Shown: piece after piece, positions 42,838-51,863 of the stretch
Position numbering within the stretch: the stretch's first letter is position 1
How the letters are laid out: the number at the start of each line of letters is the position of its first letter
Source: JACKJP01 sp050249695
GTDB lineage: Bacteria; Pseudomonadota; Alphaproteobacteria; Rhizobiales; Tepidamorphaceae
NCBI GenBank assembly: GCA_050249695.1
Contig: JBFWQA010000001.1
Coordinates: 186,001 to 250,000 of the forward strand
Reading direction: 5' to 3'
Length of the DNA stretch: 64,000 nucleotides
The notes under the pieces: model-generated
Told to the model about the DNA's origin: nothing
The model's input: only the letters and a program-made list of their open reading frames with translations
Database searches by the model: none
Position numbers and translations under genes: made by a program

Positions 42838-44337
42838 ATGAAGGAACTGTCGCATTTCATTAATGGCAAGCGTGTCAACGGCACTTCGGGACGCTTTTCC
42901 GACGTATTCAATCCGGCTACCGGCGAAGTCCAGGCCAAGGTGCCGCTGGCCTCGCCGGCCGAGCTGAACGCCGCGATCGAGGCCGCCGAAAAGGCGCAGG
43001 TCGAATGGGGCGCCACCAATCCGCAGAAGCGTGGCCGCGTCATGATGGAGCTGGTGCGCCTGCTTCACCGGGACATGGACAAGCTGGCCGAGGCGCTTTC
43101 TTCCGAGCACGGCAAGACGTTGCCGGACGCCAAGGGCGACGTGGTGCGCGGCCTTGAAGTAATCGAGTTCTGCATCGGCGCGCCGCAATTCCTGAAGGGC
43201 GACTATACCGACAGCGCCAGCGCCGGCATCGACATGTATTCCATGCGTCAGCCGCTCGGCGTCGTCGCCGGCATCACGCCCTTCAACTTCCCGGCGATGA
43301 TCCCGCTGTGGAAGATGGGTCCGGCGCTGGCCTGCGGCAACGCCTTCATCCTGAAGCCGTCCGAACGCGCGCCGTCCGTGCCGCTGATGCTCGCCGAACT
43401 GCTTCAGGAGGCAGGCCTACCCGATGGCGTGTTGCAGGTGATGAACGGCGACAAGGAAGCCGTCGACACGATCCTCGATCACCCGACGATTCAGGCCGTC
43501 GGCTTCGTCGGCTCCACGCCGATAGCGCACTATATCTATTCGCGCGCCTGCGCCAACGGGAAGCGCGCGCAGTGCTTCGGCGGCGCCAAGAACCACATGA
43601 TCATCATGCCAGACTCCGATCTCGACCAGGTCGCGGACGCGCTCGTCGGCGCCGGCTACGGCGCGGCCGGCGAGCGGTGCATGGCGATTTCGGTGGCGGT
43701 CCCTGTCGGCGAGAAGACGGCGGATGCGCTGGTCGAAAAGCTGATCCCGCGTGTCGAGAAGCTGAAGGTCGGTCCCTATACGGCCGGCAACGATGTGGAT
43801 TTCGGCCCGGTCGTCACGGCGGCCGCCAAGGCCAATATCGAACGCCTCGTCCAGACCGGTGTCGATCAGGGCGCCAAGCTGGTGGTCGATGGCCGCGGCT
43901 TCAAGATGCAGGGCTACGAAAACGGCTTCTTCGTCGGACCGAGCCTGTTCGACCATGTTACGCCCGACATGGAGATCTATAAGCAGGAGATTTTCGGCCC
44001 CGTCCTCACTACCGTGCGCGCCAAGTCCTACGAGGAGGCGCTGTCGCTTGCCATGAACCACGAATACGGCAACGGCACCTCGATCTTCACCCGCGACGGC
44101 GACACCGCGCGCGATTTCGCCAACCGCGTCAATATCGGCATGGTCGGCATCAACGTACCGATCCCCGTGCCGCTCGCCTATCACACCTTCGGCGGCTGGA
44201 AGAGGTCCGGCTTCGGCGATCTGAACCAGTTCGGTCCCGACGGCTTCCGCTTCTACACCCGTACCAAGACCGTCACCTCGCGCTGGCCGTCCGGCATCAA
44301 GGAAGGCGGCGAGTTCACCATTCCCGTCTTCAACTGA
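42838..44337 (+). CDS. mmsA: Methylmalonate-semialdehyde dehydrogenase (acylating)
   Basis: 499-aa CoA-acylating aldehyde dehydrogenase. GVVAGITPFNFPAMIPLWKM is nearly diagnostic for MMSDH. The catalytic Cys281 is in GERCMAIS, and CFGGAKNHMIIMPD lacks the general-base Glu of hydrolytic ALDHs, as expected for the CoA-dependent enzyme. Converts methylmalonate semialdehyde to propionyl-CoA. Last gene of the operon, 24 bp after mmsB, ending at an intrinsic terminator. Confidence 0.95.
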   Translation: MKELSHFINGKRVNGTSGRFSDVFNPATGEVQAKVPLASPAELNAAIEAAEKAQVEWGATNPQKRGRVMMELVRLLHRDMDKLAEALSSEHGKTLPDAKGDVVRGLEVIEFCIGAPQFLKGDYTDSASAGIDMYSMRQPLGVVAGITPFNFPAMIPLWKMGPALACGNAFILKPSERAPSVPLMLAELLQEAGLPDGVLQVMNGDKEAVDTILDHPTIQAVGFVGSTPIAHYIYSRACANGKRAQCFGGAKNHMIIMPDSDLDQVADALVGAGYGAAGERCMAISVAVPVGEKTADALVEKLIPRVEKLKVGPYTAGNDVDFGPVVTAAAKANIERLVQTGVDQGAKLVVDGRGFKMQGYENGFFVGPSLFDHVTPDMEIYKQEIFGPVLTTVRAKSYEEALSLAMNHEYGNGTSIFTRDGDTARDFANRVNIGMVGINVPIPVPLAYHTFGGWKRSGFGDLNQFGPDGFRFYTRTKTVTSRWPSGIKEGGEFTIPVFN

Positions 44338-44360
44338 TCCCAACTCGGTTCGAAACAATC

Positions 44361-44394
44361 AGGGCGGCGCTTCGACAGCGCCGCCCTTTTTCTT
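44361..44394. terminator. Intrinsic terminator between mmsA and acyl-CoA synthetase
   Basis: AGGGCGGCGC / GCGCCGCCCT 10-bp perfect stem, 7-nt loop and TTTTTCTTTC tail. Convergent position means it may serve both strands. Confidence 0.88.
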
Positions 44395-44412
44395 TCAGAA
44401 GTCATCGGCGCG

Positions 44413-46056
44413 CTAGGCGCCCTTGCCGGTCAGATAGTCGCGGTATTCCTCGCGCAGTTCGTTCTTGCGCACCTTGTTGGAGCCGGTCAGCGGCATGCTG
44501 TCGACGAAGATGACGCCGTCCGGCACCCACCACTTGGCCATTTTGGGTCGCATGAAATCAAGGAGTCCTTCCTCGCTCAGAGTGCTGCCGGGCCTCCTGA
44601 CCACGACCATGACCGGGCGCTCCTGCCATTTCGGGTGCGGCACGGAAATCGCGGCCGCCAGGCTGACTTCGGGATGCGATGCGGCGATCTTCTCCAGATC
44701 GATCGAACTGATCCATTCGCCGCCGGATTTGATGAGGTCCTTGGAACGGTCCACAAGGCGCATATAACCGTCCGGGTCGATCGTCGCGATGTCCCCGGTG
44801 ATCAGCCAGCCGTCCTTGTCCGTGGCCGAACCCTCTTCCATGTCGAGATAGGATTTGGTCGCCCACAGGCCGCGAAACCGCAAATGGCCCCGTGTCTTGC
44901 CGTCGTGAGCTACGGGGTTTCCGTCATCATCGACCAGGCGCGCCACGAAGCCCGGCGTCTGCCGCCCGTCGGTGCACTGGTAGATGACGCGTTCTTCCTT
45001 CGGCAGGGCGAGTTGAGGCGCTGAAAGGATGCCGCTCGTGCCGAACATGCATTCCGTCATCCCCCAGTTGTGGCCCGTCTTCATGTTGTACTGGTCCTGC
45101 AGCTTGGAGATCAGGGCCGGGGACAGTCCGCCGCCGGCGCTGATCAGGGCTTCAAGCGGCTCCAGCGACTTGCCGGTCTGTTCGGAATACTCGATCAGAT
45201 TGGCAAGAATGGAGGGAACGAGCGCGAGGTTCGTGACACGCTCCTGCGATATGAGTTCCTGGACCGCCTTCGGCGACAGGTCGCGGCCCGGCAGCACCAG
45301 TTTGCGGCCGATATAGAAGGCACCGAATGGGATATTCCATGCACTCGAATGGAACATCGGCGCCAGAGGCATCAGCACCAGCGGATTGCGCTCCGGCACC
45401 GGCATCCAGGCCAGCGAGCACAGCGTCATCGTCTGCAGGAAGGCGTTGCGGTGCGAATAGACGACGCCCTTCGGCAGGCCCGTCGTGCCGGATGTGAAGC
45501 AGATCGTCGCCGCGGTACGCTCATCGAATTCCGGCCAGTCGAACGTCGCGCTCTCCGCGCCAAGCCAGTCCTCGTAGCACTCCAGTTCGAGGCTGCGGCT
45601 CGCCGGCATGTTTTCCGGTCGTTCAAGCACCACGAAGCGCCGGATATGCTTGAGCGTCGGCGCGATGGCCTCGACCTGCGGCAGGATATCCTGATCGAAG
45701 AACAGGATTTCCCCCTTGCCGCTGTTCACGACAAAGGCGAGCTGGTCGTTGGAAAGACGCGGATTGGCCGTATGGATCGCCGCGCCGATCCCGGTGAGGC
45801 CGTAGAATAGCTCCAAGTGCCGGTGTGTGTTCCAGGCGATCGTCGTGGCGCGCGCCCCCAGCCCCAGCCCGCGCTTCGTCAGCGCGTTGGCGAGCTGTTT
45901 GGTGCGCGCGTTTATCTGGCGGAAGGTGAAGCGGACGGGCTCGCCCGACAACTCTCGCGAGACAACCTCGCATCGGCCGTTGGAAACGGCGCCATGTTCG
46001 TTGATCACGGACAGCAACAGCGGCATGTCCATGGAAAGACCGTGCAGGACGTCCAC
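44413..46056 (-). CDS. Medium-chain acyl-CoA synthetase (AlkK-like)
   Basis: 547-aa AMP-binding CoA ligase. ICFTSGTTGLPKGVVYSHR is the P-loop. HTANPRLSNDQLAFVVN and WGMTECMFG are typical of the AlkK/DmdB-like group, which also opens with MPLLLSVI. The C-terminal lysine is in LTGSNKVRKNEL. Activates medium-chain or small cyclic acids. Monocistronic by position: the next minus-strand gene ends 70 bp upstream. Substrate assignment by family only. Confidence 0.87.
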   Translation of the reverse strand: MDVLHGLSMDMPLLLSVINEHGAVSNGRCEVVSRELSGEPVRFTFRQINARTKQLANALTKRGLGLGARATTIAWNTHRHLELFYGLTGIGAAIHTANPRLSNDQLAFVVNSGKGEILFFDQDILPQVEAIAPTLKHIRRFVVLERPENMPASRSLELECYEDWLGAESATFDWPEFDERTAATICFTSGTTGLPKGVVYSHRNAFLQTMTLCSLAWMPVPERNPLVLMPLAPMFHSSAWNIPFGAFYIGRKLVLPGRDLSPKAVQELISQERVTNLALVPSILANLIEYSEQTGKSLEPLEALISAGGGLSPALISKLQDQYNMKTGHNWGMTECMFGTSGILSAPQLALPKEERVIYQCTDGRQTPGFVARLVDDDGNPVAHDGKTRGHLRFRGLWATKSYLDMEEGSATDKDGWLITGDIATIDPDGYMRLVDRSKDLIKSGGEWISSIDLEKIAASHPEVSLAAAISVPHPKWQERPVMVVVRRPGSTLSEEGLLDFMRPKMAKWWVPDGVIFVDSMPLTGSNKVRKNELREEYRDYLTGKGA

Positions 46057-46126
46057 TTCTCGTCTCCCGAACTTCGTCGTCTGGCGGCCGCCCGGACCGC
46101 CGTCATCTTTAATTCCTGTGGCCGCT

Positions 46127-46549
46127 TTAACCTGCCAGAGCCTGCTTCAGTTCGCCGCGCACGAAGCGGGCGACTTCGCCGCGCGGGCAAAGCTCTATGA
46201 CGGAGCCGTGCACGCCGCCCTTGGGCACCCAGCCGCGCCGCAGGGGCAGATTCGGCGTCGGCGGTTGATCGTAGACTTTCAGTCCCGCCGCCCGGTATCT
46301 GGCGATCGCCTCATCGAGGTCGTCGACTTCGATGGCGACCACGACGTCGCCGGGGACCATGTCCGTCTTGCCGGAGGCTTCCACGAGTTCGATGATCGTC
46401 CCGCCATTGTCGAAGAAGCCCAGACGAAGCTTCAATTCGGGGATTTCCCGGATGATGGGCTGTCCGAGGCCGACAGTGGCACTGTAGAAGGACAGAGCCT
46501 CATCAAGGTTGGCGACGATAATCCCGATATGGTCGAGCTGTGCGGGCAT
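46127..46549 (-). CDS. VOC/glyoxalase-fold protein, methylmalonyl-CoA epimerase-like
   Basis: 140-aa vicinal-oxygen-chelate protein. LDHIGIIVANLDEAL and the GTIIELVEAS strand carry the metal-ligand His and Glu of the methylmalonyl-CoA epimerase group; VHGSVIELCPR holds the second pair. Epimerisation of methylmalonyl-CoA would fit the nearby propionyl-CoA-producing mmsA, but other VOC chemistry on 2-keto or hydroxy-CoA intermediates is possible. Divergent from the SDR at 46696, with site F between, 36 bp from its ATG. Confidence 0.75.
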   Translation of the reverse strand: MPAQLDHIGIIVANLDEALSFYSATVGLGQPIIREIPELKLRLGFFDNGGTIIELVEASGKTDMVPGDVVVAIEVDDLDEAIARYRAAGLKVYDQPPTPNLPLRRGWVPKGGVHGSVIELCPRGEVARFVRGELKQALAG

Positions 46550-46584
46550 GCGTGGGCTCCCTGAAGATTGTTTGACTGAATTAT

Positions 46585-46598
46585 ATTCGTTAGCTTAC
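46585..46598. promoter_or_regulatory. Operator-like palindrome, site F
   Basis: ATTCGTTAGCTTAC, 10 of 14 to the shared consensus, inside a 14-bp near-palindrome TCGTTAGCTTACGA. Lies 36 bp before the VOC gene and 98 bp before the divergent SDR operon. Confidence 0.5.
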
Positions 46599-46695
46599 GA
46601 TATCTTGCCATGCCTAATCAATGACGGGCGGGTCTCTCCGGCGCGGCATAGCCTTCGGAGTGACATACCACAATGAGAAAAGCGGGAGCAGAAGC

Positions 46696-47481
46696 GTGGG
46701 CAGACTGGAAGGCAAGAGGATCGTCATAACCGGCGCTGGCACTGGCATTGGCGAGGCAAGCGCGATCAGGGTCGCTTCGGAGGGTGCGAAAGTGCTCGTC
46801 GTCGGACGGACTGAAGAGACCATCGCCGATACGGTCGATCAGATTCGCGAAGCTGGCGGCACCGCCGAGTATCTCGTGGCCGATGCAACGGTGGAAGATC
46901 AGGTCGCCGGCATGGTCTCGACCTGCGTCGACAGGTTCGGCGGACTTGAGGTCTTCTATGCCAACGCCGGCAATACCGAGCCGATGACTCCCATTCTCGA
47001 CATGACGGTCGACCAATGGGAACAGCAGTTTCGCGACAACGTGATCAGCGCGTTCCTGTGCGTGAAACATGCCGGCCGGCACATGGTCGATCACGGCGGC
47101 GGGTCCATCATCCTGTGCTCTTCGGTGGCCTCGCTGCGCGCCAATGGCGGCGCGATCGCCTACAGCGCGGTGAAGGCGGGCGTGAACAGCCTCACCCAGA
47201 CAGCGGCGGCGGCCTTCATCGGCAAGAACATTCGCGTCAACGCGCTGCTGCCAGGTCTCGCCGAGACCAAGCTCAGCAAACCGATTTTCGAATACGCGCG
47301 CCACAAGGGTTCCGAACACAAGCTCGGCAAGCTGACGCTCATGCAGCGGCCCGGCTATGTCGAGGACATGGCGGGCGTCATCGCGTTCCTCGCCAGCGAC
47401 GATTCGTCATATGTCGACGGACAGTTGATCGCCTGCGACGGCGGGATCAGCGCGACGCATCCGTTCGGCCGCTTCGGCTGA
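46696..47481 (+). CDS. SDR-family oxidoreductase
   Basis: 261-aa classical SDR: VITGAGTGIGEA cofactor site, YANAGNTEPM, and YSAVKAGVNSL as the Tyr-Lys active site. GQLIACDGGISA near the C-terminus. I start at GTG 46696, which has GGGAG at good spacing and gives a normal N-terminus (VGRLEGKRIVITG). In-frame starts further upstream extend into the promoter and operator. First of four plus-strand genes (SDR, PECR-like SDR, VOC, MDR). Likely a hydroxyacyl-CoA dehydrogenase; substrate open. Confidence 0.82.
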   Translation: MGRLEGKRIVITGAGTGIGEASAIRVASEGAKVLVVGRTEETIADTVDQIREAGGTAEYLVADATVEDQVAGMVSTCVDRFGGLEVFYANAGNTEPMTPILDMTVDQWEQQFRDNVISAFLCVKHAGRHMVDHGGGSIILCSSVASLRANGGAIAYSAVKAGVNSLTQTAAAAFIGKNIRVNALLPGLAETKLSKPIFEYARHKGSEHKLGKLTLMQRPGYVEDMAGVIAFLASDDSSYVDGQLIACDGGISATHPFGRFG

Positions 47482-47552
47482 TCGGCAGAGATACGCTCGC
47501 AAGGGAAACAATGGCGACAGGCTCAGCGAGCCGGTCTTCACGGGAGGAAACG

Positions 47553-48428
47553 ATGCCATACAATTCAGTCTACGCGCCCGGTCTGTTCAAGGGGCAAACG
47601 ATAATCGTCACCGGCGGCGGCAGCGGCATCGGGCGCTGTACGGCGCATGAGCTCGCCTATCTCGGCGCCAATGTCGTCATCTGCGGCCGCAATCCGGAAC
47701 GGCTTGAGCAGGTCGTCGGCGAAATCGGGGAAGATGGCGGCGAGGTCTCCAGCTTCATCTGCGACATTCGCGATGAGGCCGCCGTTGGTCAGGTGATCGA
47801 CGAGGTTCTCAAGAAATACGGCAGCATCGAGGGGCTGGTGAACAATGCGGGCGGACAGTATCGCACGCCCGCCAAGACGATCTCCACTAAGGGCTTCGAG
47901 GCCGTCGTCCGCAACAATCTGACGGGCGGCTTCATCTTCATGCGGGAAATCTATAACCGCTGGATGGCCGATCACGGCGGCGCCATCGTCAACATCATCG
48001 CCGACATCTGGGGCGGCTGGCCGGAATTTGCGCATTCGGGCGCGGCCCGCGGCGGCATGTTCACGCTCACCGAGACGCTGGCCTGCGAATGGGGACATGA
48101 CGGTGTCCGCGTGAACAGTGTTGCACCGGGTGGCATCGCCTCCAGCGGCTTCGATACCTATCCGCCGGAACTGACCAAGAAGCTCTATGAATTTCCCGGC
48201 CGTATCCCGCTCCAGCGCTTCGGCACGGAATCGGAAATATCCGGCGCGATCGTCTATCTGCTCTCGCCGGCCGCGGCCTTCATCACCGGCACCTGCCTCA
48301 GGGTCGACGGCGGGGCGCCCAATGTCCGGCAGACCTGGAATCTCGAGAAAGGCAGCCGCAACGAGCCGTTCCATGGGTTCCACCGCGGCGTCATCCCGAA
48401 AGCCCTGAAAGGCCAGCCCCAGGAGTAG
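47553..48428 (+). CDS. SDR, peroxisomal trans-2-enoyl-CoA reductase (PECR)-like
   Basis: 291-aa SDR. VTGGGSGIGRCTAHELAYLG at the cofactor site. The active-site helix reads FAHSGAARGGMFTLTETLA, i.e. no YxxxK, exactly as in PECR/DECR-type enoyl-CoA reductases. LLSPAAAFITGTCLRVDGG matches PECR too. Expected to reduce a 2-enoyl-CoA (or dienoyl-CoA) with NADPH. ATG 47553 follows GGGAGGAAACG; a longer frame overlapping the previous gene is rejected. Second dienoyl/enoyl reductase of the window with 11272. Confidence 0.8.
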   Translation: MPYNSVYAPGLFKGQTIIVTGGGSGIGRCTAHELAYLGANVVICGRNPERLEQVVGEIGEDGGEVSSFICDIRDEAAVGQVIDEVLKKYGSIEGLVNNAGGQYRTPAKTISTKGFEAVVRNNLTGGFIFMREIYNRWMADHGGAIVNIIADIWGGWPEFAHSGAARGGMFTLTETLACEWGHDGVRVNSVAPGGIASSGFDTYPPELTKKLYEFPGRIPLQRFGTESEISGAIVYLLSPAAAFITGTCLRVDGGAPNVRQTWNLEKGSRNEPFHGFHRGVIPKALKGQPQE

Positions 48429-48433
48429 GCGTG

Positions 48434-48931
48434 ATGATGCGCTTTCATCACATGGCTGTCTTCGTGAGCGATATCGACGAGGCGCTGAAACTCTGGGTCG
48501 ATCTTCTCGGGTTCGAACTCACCCATCGCACGACGATTCCCGACACCGATGTGAAGGGGCCGAAGACCCGCATGCCGCAGGGCGTGCTGGACGATATTTT
48601 CGGCGTGAAGGGCGCGCGTTCGCATATGGCGCTGCTGACATCGCCGGATGGGGCGATGATCGAACTGCAGCAGTGCGAGGTGCCGAAAATCCGGAAGACG
48701 CCGCCGGAGAACCTGCGATACGGCCATACCGGCTTTCACGAACTTGGCTTCCAGGTGGAGGATATCGAGGGCTGGTTCGAGAAGGTGAAGGCGGCCGGCT
48801 ACGAGACGCAGACGCCCTATATCTGGCCCTGGGCGGGTACCGGCAAGTCCTTCCTGTTCTATGATTCAGACGGCAACATGATCCAGTTCTGCGAGCAGAA
48901 GGGAAGCCCGAGCTGGCGGCCCCCCGCCTGA
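48434..48931 (+). CDS. VOC/glyoxalase-family protein
   Basis: 165-aa VOC protein. RFHHMAVFVSDIDEALKLW gives the first metal His. GAMIELQQCEVP, YGHTGFHELGFQVEDIEGWF and GNMIQFCEQ supply the other ligands. The middle insertion (PKTRMPQGVLDDIFGVKGAR) is longer than in glyoxalase I. Start at ATG 48434, 9 bp from AGGAG; GTG 48431 or ATG 48437 are possible. Between the PECR-like SDR and an MDR gene; may be an epimerase, lyase or dioxygenase. Reaction unknown. Confidence 0.75.
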   Translation: MMRFHHMAVFVSDIDEALKLWVDLLGFELTHRTTIPDTDVKGPKTRMPQGVLDDIFGVKGARSHMALLTSPDGAMIELQQCEVPKIRKTPPENLRYGHTGFHELGFQVEDIEGWFEKVKAAGYETQTPYIWPWAGTGKSFLFYDSDGNMIQFCEQKGSPSWRPPA

Positions 48932-48976
48932 GGCAGCCTGTCATCCTTCAGATCCGATTTATAGAGGAACGGCTTG

Positions 48977-50026
48977 ATGTCCGAACAGCACGTCAATCGC
49001 CAATGGTTCTATGCCAGGCCCATCACCGGCCATCTGACCGCGGACAATTTCGCGCAGCGCGAAGTGCCCGTTCCGGAATTGCGCCAGGGTCAGGCGCTGA
49101 TACGCAATCGTCTTGTCTCGATCGATCCGGCCAACCGTCTCTATTTCGCCATTCAGAATTACCGGCGACAGATCGAGCTGGGCGATGTCATGGCGGCCTT
49201 TGCCATCGGGGAGGTCGTGAAATCGACCGATCCGCGCTTCCGGGTCGGCGATCTCTGGCACGGCGATTTCGGCTGGCAGGACTACGCGGTGATCAACAGT
49301 TACGATCGCTCTGAATACTACCACCGCTGCACGCCCGGATTCAGCGACGAAGATCTTCTCGGCGTCTACGGCATCACCGGCATGACAGCATATTTCGGCG
49401 TCGAGACCGTAGGCCGGCTGACGGGCAATGAAACGGTCGTCGTCGGCGGGGCAACCGGCGCGTGCGGCGCGATCATCGGTCAGTTGGCAAAGATTGCGGG
49501 GTGCCGGGTCGTGGGCTTTGCGGGCGGGCCGGACAAATGTTCATGGCTTACCCGCGAACTGGGTTTCGACGCCGCCGTCGATTACCGGGCATCGGACATG
49601 GCGCAACGGTTGGCGGCGGAATGCCCGGACGGCGTCGACTTCTTCTCCGATGCCATCGGCGGCGCCATCAGCCAGGCGACCATCCCCCTGATGAAGCAGG
49701 ACGCTCGCTGGTACCATTTCGGCAATATGTCCGAATACGACAACATGGTGCCGGGCGAAGCCGCGCCGCGTCACGACGCCTTCCTGACGCCCGAACTGCG
49801 AGCCATCTGCAAGGAGCGCAATCTCAGGCCCGTTTTCCTTTTGGTATTCGACTTTTACTGCCGCCGCCTCGAAGCGCAGGAGAAGCTCGCCGCATATATC
49901 GCTGAAGGCCGGCTGAAAGCGCCCAGCACATCGCTTTCAGGATTCGACAAGCTTCCTTCGGCTCTGGTTGACGGCTCGCTCGGCTCCAATAAGCTCGGGA
50001 AGTTGAACGTACGCCTTGCCGGATGA
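48977..50026 (+). CDS. NADP-dependent zinc-less MDR oxidoreductase
   Basis: 349-aa MDR protein, distant paralog of 701-1705. LVSIDPANRLYFAIQNYR takes the place of the LDPYMRGR motif, VVGGATGACGAIIGQLAKIAG is the Rossmann turn, and the zinc ligands are absent. ATG 48977 follows GAGGAAC; a TTG at 48974 is ignored. Last gene of the 46696 operon. An enoyl-CoA or enone reductase by family; its substrate is unknown. Confidence 0.8.
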   Translation: MSEQHVNRQWFYARPITGHLTADNFAQREVPVPELRQGQALIRNRLVSIDPANRLYFAIQNYRRQIELGDVMAAFAIGEVVKSTDPRFRVGDLWHGDFGWQDYAVINSYDRSEYYHRCTPGFSDEDLLGVYGITGMTAYFGVETVGRLTGNETVVVGGATGACGAIIGQLAKIAGCRVVGFAGGPDKCSWLTRELGFDAAVDYRASDMAQRLAAECPDGVDFFSDAIGGAISQATIPLMKQDARWYHFGNMSEYDNMVPGEAAPRHDAFLTPELRAICKERNLRPVFLLVFDFYCRRLEAQEKLAAYIAEGRLKAPSTSLSGFDKLPSALVDGSLGSNKLGKLNVRLAG

Positions 50027-50083
50027 TTTCCCGCGGCTTCCACCCGCCAGACTGAATGATATGTTACACGCTTGAGAAGCATA

Positions 50084-50097
50084 GTAAGCTACTGTAC
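50084..50097. promoter_or_regulatory. Operator-like palindrome, site G (CHC-CoA ligase)
   Basis: GTAAGCTACTGTAC, 11 of 14 to the shared consensus. It lies 129 bp before the ligase ATG in a 199-bp gap otherwise without features. Confidence 0.5.
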
Positions 50098-50225
50098 AAA
50101 GTCGCCTTTGCCTCTCCGCACGATCTTTTGCAGTCGATCGGAGACGGGATTGCAGGGTGAAGGGATAGAGTTTGGGTCGCCGCCGGCAACTCCGGGAGGC
50201 GAACGCAAGGGAGGATTTGACGGTA

Positions 50226-51863
50226 ATGTCTGAGAAGAAATTTGACCCTGTCGAGCATGGGCGCGAAATGCGCGAAAAGGGCTATTGGCTCGACCTGACC
50301 TTCGATGACCTGCTGACCGACGCAGTCAGGAAGTTCCCCGACAAGAATGCCGTGGTTGCCTATCGCGCGGACGCCGGCAGCGAGAAGCCCGTCCGGACCA
50401 TCACGTTCAAGGAGCTTGAAGGTCTCGTCGCGAAGGCGGCCGGCGCGCTGCGCGGACTTGGCGTGAGGAAGGGTGATGTCGTCGCGCTCATGCTGCCCAA
50501 CTGGTGGGAGTTCGTGGTCGCGACCTATGCCGCCGCGCGTATCGGCGCGGTCTGCAATCCGCTCATGCACATTTTCCGCGAGCGCGAGCTTCGCTTCATG
50601 CTCGGCTTTGCCGACACGAAGGTCATCATCATTCCCAAGGAGTTCCGCGGGTTTGATTTCGCGAAGATGATGGATGGTCTGCGCGGAGAGCTTCCGGCGC
50701 TCAAGCACGTCATCGTTGCCGGCGGCGAAGGTGACACTTCGTTCGACAAGACACTTCTCCAGAGCGATGCGGCGCCGGTCGGCCCCAATCCCCCGGAGCG
50801 CATGGCCTGCGATGAAATGTGCAGCCTGATGTACACGTCAGGCACGACCGGCGAGCCCAAAGGCGTCATGCACTGCTTCAACACGATCGTGGCCTGCACC
50901 GACGCGCTCGGCGAGCGCTTCCACCTGACTTCCGACGATGTTCATCACGGCAGCACGCCGTTTGGCCACATGACCGGCTTCACCGCCGTCATGGTCCAGG
51001 CTCTGCGCTATGGCAGTACCGTGGTCCTGCAGGATATCTGGGAGCCGAACGCCGGCGTGGCGATCATGGCCCGCGAGGGCGTGAGCCACATGGCGGCCGC
51101 GACGCCGTTTCTCGCCGATATCGTGAAGGCGGTGGAGGCGGGTGGCCCCAAGCCGAAGCTGAAGACGTTCCTGTGCGGGGGTGCGCCTATTCCGCCGGTG
51201 ATCGTGGAAAAGGCCATCAGCGTTCTCGATCTCAATGTTTCCTCGCTCTGGGGCATGACGGAAACGCTGGGCGGCAGCCTGACCGAACCGGAACGGGCAC
51301 GCGAGAAGTCGTCCACAACGGATGGCCGGGCGCTGAACGGCATGAAGCTGCTGATCACCGACGATGACTACAAGCCGCTTCCGCTGGGAGAAACCGGGCG
51401 CTTTCTCGTCACCGGTTCGTCCCTGTTCCTTGGCTATTACAAGCGACCCGACCTGGCCAATATCCAGCCGGGCGGCTGGTTCGATACCGGCGACATGGCC
51501 TATATGGACGAAGAGGGCTATATCCGTATCAACGGCCGCACCAAGGACATCATCATCCGCGGCGGCGAGAATGTCCCGGTCGTCGAGATCGAAGACCTTC
51601 TCTATCGCCATCCCTCGGTCGCGGATGCGGCGATGGTCGGCTACCCGGACGATCGCCTTGGCGAGCGCGGCTGCGCCTTCGTCGTGCTCCAGCCCGGGGC
51701 CTCGTTCGATCTCAGCGAGATGCAGGCCTATCTCTCCAAGGCCGGGGCGGCCAAGCAGTACTGGCCCGAGCAGATCGAGATCATAAATGCGATGCCGCGA
51801 ACCGCGAGCGGCAAGATCCAGAAGTTCGTGCTCCGCGAGCAGGCGAAGAAATACGCCTCTTAG
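50226..51863 (+). CDS. Cyclohexanecarboxylate-CoA ligase-like AMP-binding synthetase
   Basis: 545-aa adenylate-forming ligase. LMYTSGTTGEPKGVMH is the P-loop, SLWGMTETLGGS the A5 motif, DTGDMAYMDEEGYIRINGR the hinge region, and PRTASGKIQKF holds the catalytic Lys. WLDLTFDDLLTDAVRKFPDK and TDGRALNGMKL recall the cyclohexanecarboxylate-CoA ligase (AliA-type) subfamily; this is recollection, not a search. The ATG at 50226 is 10 bp from GGGAGGA. Would start the ring-degradation route that ends in BadH/BadI. Transcribed separately under site G. Confidence 0.78.
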   Translation: MSEKKFDPVEHGREMREKGYWLDLTFDDLLTDAVRKFPDKNAVVAYRADAGSEKPVRTITFKELEGLVAKAAGALRGLGVRKGDVVALMLPNWWEFVVATYAAARIGAVCNPLMHIFRERELRFMLGFADTKVIIIPKEFRGFDFAKMMDGLRGELPALKHVIVAGGEGDTSFDKTLLQSDAAPVGPNPPERMACDEMCSLMYTSGTTGEPKGVMHCFNTIVACTDALGERFHLTSDDVHHGSTPFGHMTGFTAVMVQALRYGSTVVLQDIWEPNAGVAIMAREGVSHMAAATPFLADIVKAVEAGGPKPKLKTFLCGGAPIPPVIVEKAISVLDLNVSSLWGMTETLGGSLTEPERAREKSSTTDGRALNGMKLLITDDDYKPLPLGETGRFLVTGSSLFLGYYKRPDLANIQPGGWFDTGDMAYMDEEGYIRINGRTKDIIIRGGENVPVVEIEDLLYRHPSVADAAMVGYPDDRLGERGCAFVVLQPGASFDLSEMQAYLSKAGAAKQYWPEQIEIINAMPRTASGKIQKFVLREQAKKYAS

